Below, one piece after another: positions 1 through 9,129 of a stretch of DNA of 64,000 nucleotides (position 1 is the stretch's first letter; every line of letters starts with the position of its first letter). This stretch comes from Streptomyces sp. ATexAB-D23. GTDB taxonomy: Bacteria > Actinomycetota > Actinomycetes > Streptomycetales > Streptomycetaceae. A program made the position numbers and the translations under genes. The stretch is from the NCBI RefSeq assembly GCF_000373645.1, contig NZ_KB892006.1:1-64000 (forward strand), read 5' to 3'. The notes under the pieces are model-generated. The model saw only the letters and a program-made list of their open reading frames with translations, had not been told where the DNA came from and made no database searches.

Positions 1-303
1 CCTACCAGGTCAGTGACCTCGTAGGACTTTTCAAAGGAACCACCAACCTGCCGAAGCAGGCCGGGGTATCAACATATCTGGCGTTGACTTTTGGCACGCT
101 GTTGAGTTCTCAAGGAACGGACGCTTCCTTTGTACTCACCCGCAGAACACTTTCTGGGGCTTTCCTCCGGGCGCTTCCCTTCGGTCTTGCGTTTCCGACT
201 CTATCAGACTCTTTCGTGTCCGATTCCCGGTCGAAGCGGGCCGTGCTTTTCCGCTTTCCAGTTCTTCGCTTTCGCGTTTCCCTTTTCGGCGATTCAGACT
301 CTA
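1..303 (-). promoter_or_regulatory. rRNA operon leader and tandem promoters (operon reads leftwards out of the window)
   Basis: On the minus strand, positions 113-93 read TTGAGAACTCAACAGCGTGCC, the hallmark leader element just upstream of 16S rRNA in streptomycetes. Two near-identical promoter blocks carry the -10 hexamer TAGAGT, at 303-298 and 203-198, exactly 100 bp apart; each sits in a GATAGAGTC core followed by A-rich sequence. Positions 1-26 can form a hairpin like those around pre-16S processing sites. The 16S gene itself should start just beyond position 1 and is not in the window. The identity of the leader element is from memory of Streptomyces rrn operons; the two promoters are read from the sequence. 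Confidence 0.8.
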
Positions 304-604
304 TCAAACCTTTCCGCTCCCCCTGACCGGCCCCCCGCAGACATGCGGGTGCCCGATTTCGGGTTAGGGTTTGGGCTCAATAGCCGCCGCCGACCCCCGA
401 CTCAAAGTCGCGTTGGGGCCAGGCAGGAGTACGACAGTACAGGCTGCCGGGAGTCGAGGCAAATCGTTTCCGGTGCGCCCCTAGGTCCTCGAACCGCCAG
501 GACTCGGGCGGAACCGGGACTTCCTATGACTTAGTCTGCTGAGCAGTACGCCGTCCTCCAATCAAGCCGCGGCGGCACCTTCGAAGCTCCACTGGGAGGC
601 CCCC

Positions 605-1054
605 ATGACCACTGTGACGTCCCCTCTTGCCGGACGCGCCATTGGGCTCGCTGACGTACCCGACCCAGTCTTCGCCGGGGCGATGGTCGGTCCCGGCACC
701 GCCATCGACCCCGTGCGCGAGCCCTCCGAGGCCATCGCACCCGTCGACGGGATCGTCGTCTCCCTGCACCCGCACGCTTTTGTAGTGGTCGACAGCGAGG
801 GGCACGGTGTGCTGACGCACCTCGGCATCGACACGGTCCAGCTCAACGGCGAGGGCTTCGAGCTGCTCGTGAGCAAGGGCGACACCGTCGCCCGCGGCCA
901 GGCCGTCGTCCGGTGGAACCCGGCCGCCGTCGAGGCGGCCGGCAAGTCGCCGGTGTGCCCGGTCGTGGCGCTGGAGGCGACCGCCGATTCCCTCGGCGCC
1001 GTCGTGGAGAGCGGCGAAGTGGCGGCCGGCGACGCACTGTTCAGCTGGCAGTAA
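605..1054 (+). CDS. crr: PTS glucose-type EIIA component
   Basis: This 149-aa cytoplasmic protein is the EIIA(Crr) family phosphocarrier. It takes a phosphoryl group from HPr and passes it to sugar-specific EIIB domains. The family's two active-site histidines are visible as His57 (in LHPHAF) and His72 (in THLGIDTV), followed by the conserved NGEGF segment. The ATG is preceded by GGGAGG at a good distance. It lies 79 bp upstream of ptsI in the same direction, and the two are probably co-transcribed. The region 341-604 between it and the rRNA promoters holds no other gene. No ptsH is present nearby, so HPr must be encoded elsewhere. The length is normal for a stand-alone EIIA. Confidence 0.95.
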   Translation: MTTVTSPLAGRAIGLADVPDPVFAGAMVGPGTAIDPVREPSEAIAPVDGIVVSLHPHAFVVVDSEGHGVLTHLGIDTVQLNGEGFELLVSKGDTVARGQAVVRWNPAAVEAAGKSPVCPVVALEATADSLGAVVESGEVAAGDALFSWQ

Positions 1055-1133
1055 CGCGATCGGCGCAGTGACAGCCGACTGGATATCCACCACCGCGGAG
1101 GCAACGGCCACCGCACGACCGGAGACGGGTGAA

Positions 1134-2804
1134 ATGGAGACAACGCTGCGGGGCGTAGGCGTGAGCCACGGTGTGGCGATCGGCGAGGTACGGCACATGG
1201 GCACCGCGGTGCTCGAACCGCCGGCCAAGCAAATCCCTGCCGAGGAGGCGGAGCGCGAGCAGGGCCGGGCCCGGCAGGCCGTGGAGGCTGTGGCCGCCGA
1301 CCTCATCGCGCGCGGCAACCTGGCCGGTGGTGAGGCCCAGCACGTGCTGGAGGCCCAGGCCATGATGGCCCAGGATCCCGAACTCATCGCCGATGTCGAA
1401 CGGCGCATCGCCGTCGGGAGCACCGCCGAGCGCGGTGTGTACGACGCGTTCGCCTCGTACCGGGCGCTGCTGGCGGGCGCCGGCGAATACCTGGCCGGCC
1501 GGGTCGCCGACCTGGACGACGTGCGCAACCGGATCGTGGCCCGTCTGCTCGGCGTGCCGATGCCCGGTGTGCCGGACAGCGACGAGCCGTACGTCCTCAT
1601 CGCGCGTGACCTCGCGCCCGCCGACACGGCACTGCTGGACCCGGCGCTGGTACTCGGCTTCGTGACCGAGGAGGGCGGGCCGACCAGCCACAGCGCGATT
1701 CTGGCGCGGGCGCTCGGTGTGCCCGCAGTCGTGGCGCTGCCCGGAGCCGGCGAGCTGGCCGAGGGCACGCTGATCGCCGTGGACGGCAGCACCGGCGAGA
1801 TCTTCGTCGAGCCGAGCGCAGCGAAGCGTGCGGAGATGGAGAGCGCCGCCGCCGCGCGCAAGGCCGCGCTGTCGGCGTCGACCGGTCCCGGCGCCACGTC
1901 GGACGGGCACAAGGTGCCGCTGCTCGCCAACGTCGGCGGTCCCGGTGACGTGCCGGCGGCCGTCGAGGCGGGTGCGGAGGGCGTGGGCCTGTTCCGTACC
2001 GAGTTCCTCTTCCTGGACGACAGCACGCAGGCGCCGTCCGAGGAGAAGCAGATCGCCGCGTACCGCGCGGTGCTGGAGGCCTTCCCCGAGGGCCGGGTCG
2101 TCGTGCGGGTGCTGGACGCCGGGGCGGACAAGCCGCTCGACTTCCTCACGCCGGCGGACGAGCCGAACCCGGCGCTCGGTGTGCGCGGGCTGCGCAGCCT
2201 CCTGGACCACCCGGACGTGCTGCGTACCCAGCTGACCGCGCTGTCCAAGGCGGCCGAGGGGCTTCCCGTCTACCTTGAGGTCATGGCGCCGATGGTCGCC
2301 GACCGTGCCGACGCCAAGGCCTTCGCCGACGCGTGCCGTGCGGCCGGGCTGAACGCGAAGTTCGGTGCGATGGTCGAGATCCCGTCCGCGGCGCTGCGGG
2401 CGCGCTCGGTGCTGCAGGAGGTCGAGTTCCTGTCGCTGGGCACCAACGACCTGGCGCAGTACACCTTCGCCGCCGACCGTCAGGTGGGTGCGGTGTCCCG
2501 GCTCCAGGACCCCTGGCAGCCCGCGCTGCTGGATCTGGTCGCGATGTCGGCCGAGGCGGCCAAGGCCGAGGGGAAGAGCTGCGGTGTGTGCGGTGAGGCG
2601 GCCTCCGATCCGCTGCTCGCCTGTGTGCTGACCGGTCTCGGTGTGACGTCGCTGTCGATGGGCGCGGCCTCCATTCCTTATGTGCGCACCACGCTGGCCA
2701 AGTACACGCTCGCCCAGTGCGAGCGGGCCGCGTCGGCCGCGCGTGCGGCGGAATCCGCCGAGGAAGCGCGCATCGCGGCGCAGGCGGTGCTGTCGGGCGA
2801 GTAG
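1134..2804 (+). CDS. ptsI: PTS enzyme I (phosphoenolpyruvate-protein phosphotransferase)
   Basis: Enzyme I autophosphorylates on histidine with PEP and donates the phosphoryl group to HPr, starting the sugar PTS cascade. The 556-aa protein has an N-terminal HPr-binding part, the swivelling histidine domain with GGPTSHSAIL (His186), and the PEP-binding TIM barrel with GVGLFRTEFLF, NPALGVRGLR, GTNDLAQY and the catalytic cysteine motif GVCGEAAS (Cys near 486). The ATG at 1134 follows GGAG at 1121-1124 and fits the usual start METTLRGVGVSHG. A GTG at 1068 in the same frame would add 22 residues with no homology expected. A strong hairpin follows the gene. It is intact and serves here as a reference for the divergent homologue at 47409-48629. 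Confidence 0.96.
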   Translation: METTLRGVGVSHGVAIGEVRHMGTAVLEPPAKQIPAEEAEREQGRARQAVEAVAADLIARGNLAGGEAQHVLEAQAMMAQDPELIADVERRIAVGSTAERGVYDAFASYRALLAGAGEYLAGRVADLDDVRNRIVARLLGVPMPGVPDSDEPYVLIARDLAPADTALLDPALVLGFVTEEGGPTSHSAILARALGVPAVVALPGAGELAEGTLIAVDGSTGEIFVEPSAAKRAEMESAAAARKAALSASTGPGATSDGHKVPLLANVGGPGDVPAAVEAGAEGVGLFRTEFLFLDDSTQAPSEEKQIAAYRAVLEAFPEGRVVVRVLDAGADKPLDFLTPADEPNPALGVRGLRSLLDHPDVLRTQLTALSKAAEGLPVYLEVMAPMVADRADAKAFADACRAAGLNAKFGAMVEIPSAALRARSVLQEVEFLSLGTNDLAQYTFAADRQVGAVSRLQDPWQPALLDLVAMSAEAAKAEGKSCGVCGEAASDPLLACVLTGLGVTSLSMGAASIPYVRTTLAKYTLAQCERAASAARAAESAEEARIAAQAVLSGE

Positions 2805-2844
2805 GTCCGCGCCGGCGGCGCGAGAGCCGGCAGAACGAGAGGGG

Positions 2845-2880
2845 AAGGGGCTTCCCGCCGGGAGAGGCGGGAAGCCCCTT
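2845..2880. terminator. Intrinsic terminator after ptsI
   Basis: A perfect 15-bp stem (2845-2859 pairing with 2866-2880) with a 6-nt loop lies between ptsI and the convergent gene at 2888-3805. It can serve both strands. Confidence 0.85.
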
Positions 2881-2887
2881 CGGCGTG

Positions 2888-3805
2888 TCAGCGGTGCTGT
2901 TCCGGCTCGTCGGCCCCGATGTCGAAGCCCGCGCAGTACTCCACGCCGGACTCCGGGGCGACCGGTTCACCGGTGTCGGCGTCGGTGCAGTAGGCGCTGA
3001 AGACCTCGCCGGCGGTCAGCGGGGCGAGGCAGCCTCCATCGAGCCGCCAGCCGTGTACCCGGTCCGGGGCGCCGGGCGCGCTGGTCCGCAGGACGACTCC
3101 GCCGTGGCTCTCCAGGGCGATACCGACGGCCAGCACGCTGACGAATTCGGCGCCCTCCGCGGAGTCGAGGCAGGCCGGGCCCGTGCCGTCCCGGTCGGTG
3201 TGCAGGGCGGCGAGCAACTGCTCGTGCCGCGTGGGTGTGCTGCACACCAGGTGATGGGTGCCGGGACCGGCCGCCGCCAGGGTGCGCTCCAGGAGGTGGG
3301 AGGCGCGGTCGAAAGCCGCGCGCCCGATGTCCTGGCCGCAGTCGGCGCACTCGCCGAGGCCGGCCAGCAGCATGGTGGCGTACTCCCAGGTGGCCCGGCG
3401 GACCGCCCGGCCGACGAGGGCCGGGATCAGGGCGTCCATCGGCTGGCCCGCGTAGGCGACGGTGGCTCCGCAGGCGGCGATCTCCGCGATGAAGCGGCTG
3501 CGGCCGGCCGGGGTGTCGGGGGCGATTCCCGCCTCCGCGCAGTACTCCGCGTACTCCTGCGGGTCGAAGAGGGCGACCGTAGTGTGCACGCCCTGGGCGG
3601 TGAGGGTCCTGAGGAGGCCTTCCACCTGCTTCAGGTAGACGCCGTGGTCCTCGAAGGTGAAGGTGCGGTAGCGCCGCATCGCCGCGAAGTCCTGTTCATC
3701 GGTCAGCAGGCCGATGGTGGTCGGTGCTTCGCGGCGCAGCGTGCGTCGCATGGTGGTGCCGGTCCGTCCGTGGACGGTGGTCCGCTTGTTCCTGGTGTGC
3801 GCCAT
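2888..3805 (-). CDS. Conserved protein of unknown function
   Basis: A 305-aa soluble protein without signal peptide or membrane segment. I do not recognise the family. Residues after the first 30 read like a regulated sensor or enzyme: FTFEDHGVYLKQVEGLL and TTVALFDPQEYAEYC, then a CADCGQ pair that could bind metal, and a long acidic C-terminus rich in Glu and Asp. I chose the ATG at 3805 because GGGGGAAG lies just upstream; a further ATG at 3832 would add nine residues but lacks such a site. The gene converges on ptsI and is followed upstream on the same strand by acetoacetyl-CoA synthetase, with about 70 bp between them. I see nothing in the context that fixes its role. Coding potential is strong throughout. 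Confidence 0.8.
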   Translation of the reverse strand: MAHTRNKRTTVHGRTGTTMRRTLRREAPTTIGLLTDEQDFAAMRRYRTFTFEDHGVYLKQVEGLLRTLTAQGVHTTVALFDPQEYAEYCAEAGIAPDTPAGRSRFIAEIAACGATVAYAGQPMDALIPALVGRAVRRATWEYATMLLAGLGECADCGQDIGRAAFDRASHLLERTLAAAGPGTHHLVCSTPTRHEQLLAALHTDRDGTGPACLDSAEGAEFVSVLAVGIALESHGGVVLRTSAPGAPDRVHGWRLDGGCLAPLTAGEVFSAYCTDADTGEPVAPESGVEYCAGFDIGADEPEQHR

Positions 3806-3872
3806 GACTTCCCCCAGTGCGCTGTCGAACATTGCTCACTCAGAGTAGCCATGGGTACTGACAGTGGCGGGT

Positions 3873-5849
3873 TCAGCGGCGTTCGCGGGCGAGCTTCTCG
3901 TAGAAGTGGAGGAGTTCCAGGTTGTCGATCGAGCCGGGGTTGACGGCCTTTTCCAGGGCCGTTCCCTGGAGCAGACGCTTGACCGGAACCTCGATGCGTT
4001 TGCCGGTGAGGGTGTGCGGGATGCCGGGGACCTCGATGACCTCGTCGGGGACGTGGCGGGGCGAGAGGTTCTCGCGGATGGTGCGCTTGATGCTGTCGCG
4101 GAGGGCGTCGTCCAGGGTGGCGCCTTCGGCGAGGTGGACGAAGAGCGGCATCCAGTAGCCGCCGTTCGGTTCCTCCAGGCCGATGACGAGGGATTCGCGG
4201 ATCTCGGGGAGGCGTTCGACCGCCTCGTAGATGTCGGCGGAGCCCATGCGGACGCCCTGCCGGTTGAGGGTGGAGTCGGAGCGGCCGTGGATGACGACGG
4301 CGCCGCGCTCGGTGATGGTGATCCAGTCGCCGTGGCGCCAGACGCCGGGGTACACGTCGAAGTAGCTGTCGTGGTAGCGGCTGCCGTCGGGGTCGTTCCA
4401 GAAGCGGACCGGCATGGAGGGCATCGGCTGGGTGACGACGAGCTCGCCGACCTCGCCGGTCAGGGGTTCGCCCGCCGGGTCCCAGGAATGAAGGTCCACG
4501 CCGAGGCTGGCTGCCTGGAGCTCGCCGATGTGGACGGGGAGGGTGGGCACCGCGCCGGCGAAGCAGCTGCACACGTCGGTGCCGCCGCTGACGGAGGCGA
4601 TCCAGAGGTCGTCGGCGACCTCGTCGTGGAGCCAGCGGAAGCCGTCCGGCGGGAGCGGGGAGCCGGTGGTGGCTACGCACTGGACGCGGGAGAGGTCGAA
4701 GTCGCGTCCCGGGTGGATGCCGGCCTTGCGGCAGGCCATGACGTAGGCGGCGGAGGTGCCGTAGAGGGTGGCGCCGGTCTGTTCGGCGACGCGCCACTGG
4801 GCGCTGACGTCCGGGTAACCCGGGCTTCCGTCGTACAGCACGACAGTGGCGCCGGTGAGGAGGCCGGAGACGAGGAAGTTCCACATCATCCAGCCGGTGG
4901 AGGTGTACCAGAAGAAGCGGTCCTCGGGGCCGAGGTCGCAGTGGAGGCCGAGCTGCTTGAGGTGTTCGACCAGGATGCCGCCCTGGGACTGGACGATGGC
5001 CTTGGGCAGGCCGGTCGTGCCCGAGGAGTAGAGGACCCAGAGCGGGTGGTCGAACGCGACCTGCTCGAAGACGGGCTCGGTGTCGGCCGCGACGAGGGCG
5101 GCCCAGTCGAGGGCGCCTTCCGGGGCCTCGGTGCCCAGCAGCGGGATGTGCACGACGGCGCGCAGGGTGGGCAGTTCGCGGCGGAGCTCGGCGACGGTGT
5201 CGGCGCGGTGGTGTTCCTTGCCGCCGTAGCGGTAGCCGTCGACGGTGAACAGGACGACGGGTTCGACCTGCTGGAAGCGGTCGAGGACGCTGCGGGCGCC
5301 GAAGTCGGGGGCGCAGGAGGTCCAGACGCCGCCGACGGACGCGGTGGCGAGGAAGGCGACGACGGCCTGCGGGATGTTGGGAAGGTAGCCGCTGACGCGG
5401 TCGCCGGGGGTCACGCCGAGTGCGCGGAGTTCGGCGGCGAGCGAGCCGACCTGGCGGCGCAGCTCGGACCAGGAGGTCGGGGCCTGGGTGTGGCTCTCGT
5501 CCACGTGGAGCAGGGCGGGCGCGTCGGCGCGCAGGGGGTCCTCGGCGGCGCGCAGCGCGTGCTCGGCGTAGTTGAGGGTGGCGCCGGCGAACCAGGTGGC
5601 GCCGGGCATCGTGCGGTCACCGATGACCTGCTCGTACGGGGTGGAGAAGCGCACGTCGAACCATTCGGCGACGGCCTTCCAGAAGCTGTCGAGGTGGTCG
5701 ACGGACCAGCGGTGCAGACTGGCGTAGCCGCCCTCGGCGGGGGCGCCGTGGTGTTCGGCGGCCCAGCTCTGGAAGCGGGTGACGGCTGCGGCCGCGATGC
5801 GGTCGGGGCCGGGCTGCCACAGGGGGGCTTCGTCGGCTGCTGAGGTCAT
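3873..5849 (-). CDS. aacS: Acetoacetyl-CoA synthetase
   Basis: This 658-aa enzyme of the ANL superfamily activates acetoacetate to acetoacetyl-CoA with ATP, linking ketone bodies to lipid and PHB-type metabolism. The N-terminus (WQPGPDRIAAAAVTRFQ) and overall length match the AacS/AcsA subgroup rather than acetyl-CoA synthetase. Adenylation motifs are clear: YSSGTTGLPKAIVQ, GGTDVCSCF, GRSDSTLNRQGVRMG and the C-terminal lysine motif TGKRIEVPVKR. The ATG at 5849 follows GGGAG. The open frame runs on far upstream because GC-rich DNA lacks stops; that extension has no coding character. It is divergent from the GH31 gene, with about 255 bp between them that must hold both promoters. Confidence 0.93.
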   Translation of the reverse strand: MTSAADEAPLWQPGPDRIAAAAVTRFQSWAAEHHGAPAEGGYASLHRWSVDHLDSFWKAVAEWFDVRFSTPYEQVIGDRTMPGATWFAGATLNYAEHALRAAEDPLRADAPALLHVDESHTQAPTSWSELRRQVGSLAAELRALGVTPGDRVSGYLPNIPQAVVAFLATASVGGVWTSCAPDFGARSVLDRFQQVEPVVLFTVDGYRYGGKEHHRADTVAELRRELPTLRAVVHIPLLGTEAPEGALDWAALVAADTEPVFEQVAFDHPLWVLYSSGTTGLPKAIVQSQGGILVEHLKQLGLHCDLGPEDRFFWYTSTGWMMWNFLVSGLLTGATVVLYDGSPGYPDVSAQWRVAEQTGATLYGTSAAYVMACRKAGIHPGRDFDLSRVQCVATTGSPLPPDGFRWLHDEVADDLWIASVSGGTDVCSCFAGAVPTLPVHIGELQAASLGVDLHSWDPAGEPLTGEVGELVVTQPMPSMPVRFWNDPDGSRYHDSYFDVYPGVWRHGDWITITERGAVVIHGRSDSTLNRQGVRMGSADIYEAVERLPEIRESLVIGLEEPNGGYWMPLFVHLAEGATLDDALRDSIKRTIRENLSPRHVPDEVIEVPGIPHTLTGKRIEVPVKRLLQGTALEKAVNPGSIDNLELLHFYEKLARERR

Positions 5850-6104
5850 GGGGCGGCTCCCTGGCTGTAGCGGGTACGCGGTGTGTGCGCAGGTCGCGCG
5901 CACGGGCTGGGGTGTGCGCGTGAGGCGACGCCACGGACGATGCCATGTGATCGTCTCTCGCACCAGGGTTGCCCGTACATGCTCTCGTGTCCCGGTATGT
6001 GGTCCGGGCACGTACGGGCGCGGGTCGGTCGGTCGCGGTCCGGCGCGGGTGAACGGAAGTTGAACGGGGCCTGTTCGCGCCCTCGCGGGTGGCAGGGTGA
6101 CCGC

Positions 6105-8456
6105 ATGAACGGTCGTGACCTGGTGCGCTCGGTGAAGCTGGTCGGTTCGAAGCGGGGGCTGCGTACGGTGCGCTCGGCGTGGCGCCGGGTGCGTGCGGAC
6201 GCGCGGGCGTTGCCCTCGCGCGGTCCCGAGCGGGCGCGGGTGCCGGGGCCCGTGACGGGGGCGGAGCCTGGGCCGGCGGGCGGTGTGGTGAGGTTCGCCC
6301 GTTCGGAGCTGCGGATCCGGGTGGCGGTGGGCGGTGCGGTGTTCTGGGGGTGGGACGGGGCGGAGCCGCTGCCGTCGTACGCGTTGCCCGGGGAGGCGCC
6401 CGGCGCCGATCCGAGGGCGGTGCTGGAGCCGGGTACGGACGGTGGCTGGCAGGTGGTGTCGGAGCGGCTGACGGTCGCGGTGTCCCGGCACGGGGCGGTG
6501 GAGCTGCGGACGCCGGGCGGGGTGGTGCTGCGCCGGGAGCTGCCGCCGAGGTGGTGGGAGCCGGTGGGCGGCGGGGACGCGCGGTGGGTGCAGCGCTCGG
6601 AGGTGCCGGCGGACGCGCGGTTCTTCGGGCTCGGCGGGCGGGCTTCGGGGCCGCGGCTGCGGGACGGGTCGTACGGGTTGTGGAACACGGATCCGGGCGG
6701 GCGGTTCGGTCCGGGGGACGATCCGCTGTATCTGACGATGCCGGTGCAGGTGGTCGTCTCGGACGCGGGGACGCATCTGGTGTTCCACGACAACTCCTGG
6801 TCGGGCCGGGTGTCGTTGCGGGAGGGGAAGGAGGGGGCGGGGTCCGGGCACGACCGGCCGGGGATGTCGGAGGTGCGGATGGACGGGGGGCCGCTGCGCT
6901 GCTGGGTGGTGGCGGGCACGCCGGCCCGGGTGCTGGCAGGTTGGTCGGCGCTGACGGGGGCGGCCGCTGTGCCGCCGTCCTGGGCGCTGGGGCCGCAGCA
7001 CGCGCGGTGGGGGTTCGGGAGCGAGCGGGAGGTGCGGCGGATCGCGGCGGGGTACCGGGAGCGGGGGCTCGCGCTGTCGGCGCTGCATCTGGACATCGAC
7101 CACTTCGACGGGCACCGGGTGTTCACGGTGGACCGGGAGCGTTTCCCCGATCTGCCCGGCCTGGCGAAGGAGTTGCGGGAGGACGGGGTGCGGCTGGTGT
7201 CGATCGTGGACCCGGCGGTCGCGGCGGTGGCGGGGGACGAGGTCCACGACTCGGGCCGGGCGGTGGGCGCCGCGGGCGCGTTCGTCCGGGATGCCCGGGG
7301 GCGGGTGGTGCGCGGGGAGGTGTGGCCGGGTACGTGCGTCTATCCGGACTTCACCGATCCGGACGTGCGCGCGTGGTGGGGCGGGCTGTACGAGGAGCGT
7401 CTGGCGCGGGGTTTCTCCGGGGTGTGGCACGACATGAACGAGCCGGTGTCGTTCACGCCGTTCGGCGATCCGTCGCTCCCCCGCTCGGCGCGGCACGCGC
7501 TGGAGGGACGCGGCGGCGATCACCGCGAGGCGCACAACGTATACGGCCTGGCGATGGCGCGTGCCGGGTACGAGGGGCTGGCCCGGCTTCGGCCGGACGA
7601 GCGGCCGTTCCTGTTCTCGCGCTCCGGCTGGGCGGGGATGCAGCGTTACGGGGGCACCTGGTCCGGTGATGTGGCGACGGGCTGGCCGGGGCTGCGGGCA
7701 TCGCTGGCGCTGGTGCTGGGTCTCGGTCTGTGCGGGGTGCCGTACTCGGGTCCCGACGTGGGCGGGTTCGACGGGTCGCCGTCGCCCGAGCTGTATCTGC
7801 GGTGGTTCCAGCTGGGGGCGTACCTTCCGCTGTTCCGTACGCACGCGGCGATCGACGCGGGCCGCCGGGAGCCGTGGGAGTTCGGGCCCGTGGTGCTGGC
7901 CGGTGCGCGGGAGGTGCTGGAGGAGCGGGAGCGGCTGCGCCCGTACTGGGTGACGCTGGCGCGGCTGGCCCGGCTGACGGGGGCGCCGTATGTCCGTCCG
8001 CTGTGGTGGTCGTCCCCAGGGGACCGGGCGCTGCGCGACTGCGAGGACGCGTATCTGCTGGGTGACGCGTTGCTGGTGGCTCCGGTGCTGGAGCCGGGGG
8101 TTTCCGAGCGGGCGGTGCGGCTGCCGCCGGGGCGCTGGTACGACACGGTGAGCGGGGCGGTGTACGAGGGGCCGGGGCAGGTGGTGGTCCAGGCGCCGCT
8201 GTCGCGGGTACCGGTGCTCGCGCGGGCCGGGGCGGTGATTCCGGTGCGGGGCGCGGACGGCGGGGTGGAGCTGGAGGTGTGGGCCCCGGTCGTGGGGCGA
8301 GGCGGTGGCGGGACGGTGGTCGGGGACGCGGGTGACGGCTGGGAGCCGGTGGAGGTCGAGCGGTACACGACGCGGCTGGTGGACGGGCGGGTCGTGGTGG
8401 AGCGTGACGGTGAGGAGGGCCTCGTGGAACGGCCGGTGCGGGTGCGGGGGGTGTGA
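6105..8456 (+). CDS. GH31 family alpha-glucosidase
   Basis: A 783-aa retaining glycoside hydrolase of family 31, acting on alpha-linked glucosides such as maltodextrins. It has the GH31 nucleophile motif WHDMNE (Asp443) and the acid/base region GTWSGDVATGW (Asp522), followed by GVPYSGPDVGGF and FPLFRTH-type segments typical of the TIM barrel. No signal peptide is visible, so it is probably intracellular. I chose ATG 6105, which has a weak GGCAGGG upstream; the frame stays open to 5883 but that part looks non-coding. It is convergent with the Nudix gene, whose stop is only 6 bp away. Its place beside crr-ptsI and acetoacetyl-CoA synthetase suggests general carbon use. An alpha-xylosidase is possible, but a glucosidase is more likely. 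Confidence 0.9.
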   Translation: MNGRDLVRSVKLVGSKRGLRTVRSAWRRVRADARALPSRGPERARVPGPVTGAEPGPAGGVVRFARSELRIRVAVGGAVFWGWDGAEPLPSYALPGEAPGADPRAVLEPGTDGGWQVVSERLTVAVSRHGAVELRTPGGVVLRRELPPRWWEPVGGGDARWVQRSEVPADARFFGLGGRASGPRLRDGSYGLWNTDPGGRFGPGDDPLYLTMPVQVVVSDAGTHLVFHDNSWSGRVSLREGKEGAGSGHDRPGMSEVRMDGGPLRCWVVAGTPARVLAGWSALTGAAAVPPSWALGPQHARWGFGSEREVRRIAAGYRERGLALSALHLDIDHFDGHRVFTVDRERFPDLPGLAKELREDGVRLVSIVDPAVAAVAGDEVHDSGRAVGAAGAFVRDARGRVVRGEVWPGTCVYPDFTDPDVRAWWGGLYEERLARGFSGVWHDMNEPVSFTPFGDPSLPRSARHALEGRGGDHREAHNVYGLAMARAGYEGLARLRPDERPFLFSRSGWAGMQRYGGTWSGDVATGWPGLRASLALVLGLGLCGVPYSGPDVGGFDGSPSPELYLRWFQLGAYLPLFRTHAAIDAGRREPWEFGPVVLAGAREVLEERERLRPYWVTLARLARLTGAPYVRPLWWSSPGDRALRDCEDAYLLGDALLVAPVLEPGVSERAVRLPPGRWYDTVSGAVYEGPGQVVVQAPLSRVPVLARAGAVIPVRGADGGVELEVWAPVVGRGGGGTVVGDAGDGWEPVEVERYTTRLVDGRVVVERDGEEGLVERPVRVRGV

Positions 8457-8462
8457 GCGGGC

Positions 8463-8972
8463 TCAGTGGTAGCGGCCGGCGAACCAGGCGTCGGCGGCCT
8501 CGGTGTGGAGGGGGAAGGCGAGTGGGGCGGGGGCGCGCAGGAGGGTGTAGCCGGTCGTCTCGTCGGTCGGTGCGGACGGCGGGAGGGCGGTGGCCGGCCG
8601 TTCGGGGAGCAGTCCGAACAGGAGGAGGTGCCCGTCGGGTGAGCTGAGGGCGTCGGCGAGGCGGACGTCGTCGGGGCGGGCCTCGATGCCGGTCTCCTCG
8701 CGCAGTTCGCGTACGACCGCGTGTTTCCAGTCCTCGGTGTGGTCGATGAAGCCGCCGGGGAGCGCGAGGCCGCCGAGGGCGGGTTCGATGGTGCGGGTGA
8801 TGACGACCAGGCCGGTGGTGTTCCCGTCGGTGACGGGGAGCAGGGCGACGGCGACCGGGAGCGGGTTGCGGTAGGCGGTGTCACCGCAGGCGGCGCAGGT
8901 GCGGGGCCAGTGGTCGGGGGACGCGAGGCCGGTGTACGGGGCTCCGCAGTCGCCGCAGTGGGAGTGCTTCAC
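8463..8972 (-). CDS. Nudix hydrolase with N-terminal zinc ribbon
   Basis: A 169-aa protein that should hydrolyse a nucleoside diphosphate linked to another moiety; the substrate cannot be told from sequence. The N-terminus has two CxxC pairs (CGDCG and CAACG), a zinc ribbon as in NudC-like and related proteins. The Nudix box is complete: G at the start of GGFIDHTE, then REL and REETGIE at the right spacing. The GTG start at 8972 follows GGAGAACCCC. A longer reading frame upstream exists but has no homology features. It converges on the GH31 gene. Confidence 0.9.
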   Translation of the reverse strand: MKHSHCGDCGAPYTGLASPDHWPRTCAACGDTAYRNPLPVAVALLPVTDGNTTGLVVITRTIEPALGGLALPGGFIDHTEDWKHAVVRELREETGIEARPDDVRLADALSSPDGHLLLFGLLPERPATALPPSAPTDETTGYTLLRAPAPLAFPLHTEAADAWFAGRYH

Positions 8973-9129
8973 GGGGTTCTCCGTTTCTCGTGCCGGCCGG
9001 GCCCCGCCGTACGCGCACCGGCCGGGTGTCTCCCGCAATCGTGGTGGCCGGGCGCAAAGACGGTGGCGGACACGCGCGGACTGTATCGGATCGGCCTCCC
9101 GGCGGGACCGGCCGTTGGAGGATGTGCTC

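Noticed and set aside
5850..7844. Minus-strand extension of the acetoacetyl-CoA synthetase frame by about 665 codons
   Set aside because: It lies opposite the GH31 gene, is Arg/Pro-rich without fold, and the enzyme has a clear ATG with ribosome site at 5849.
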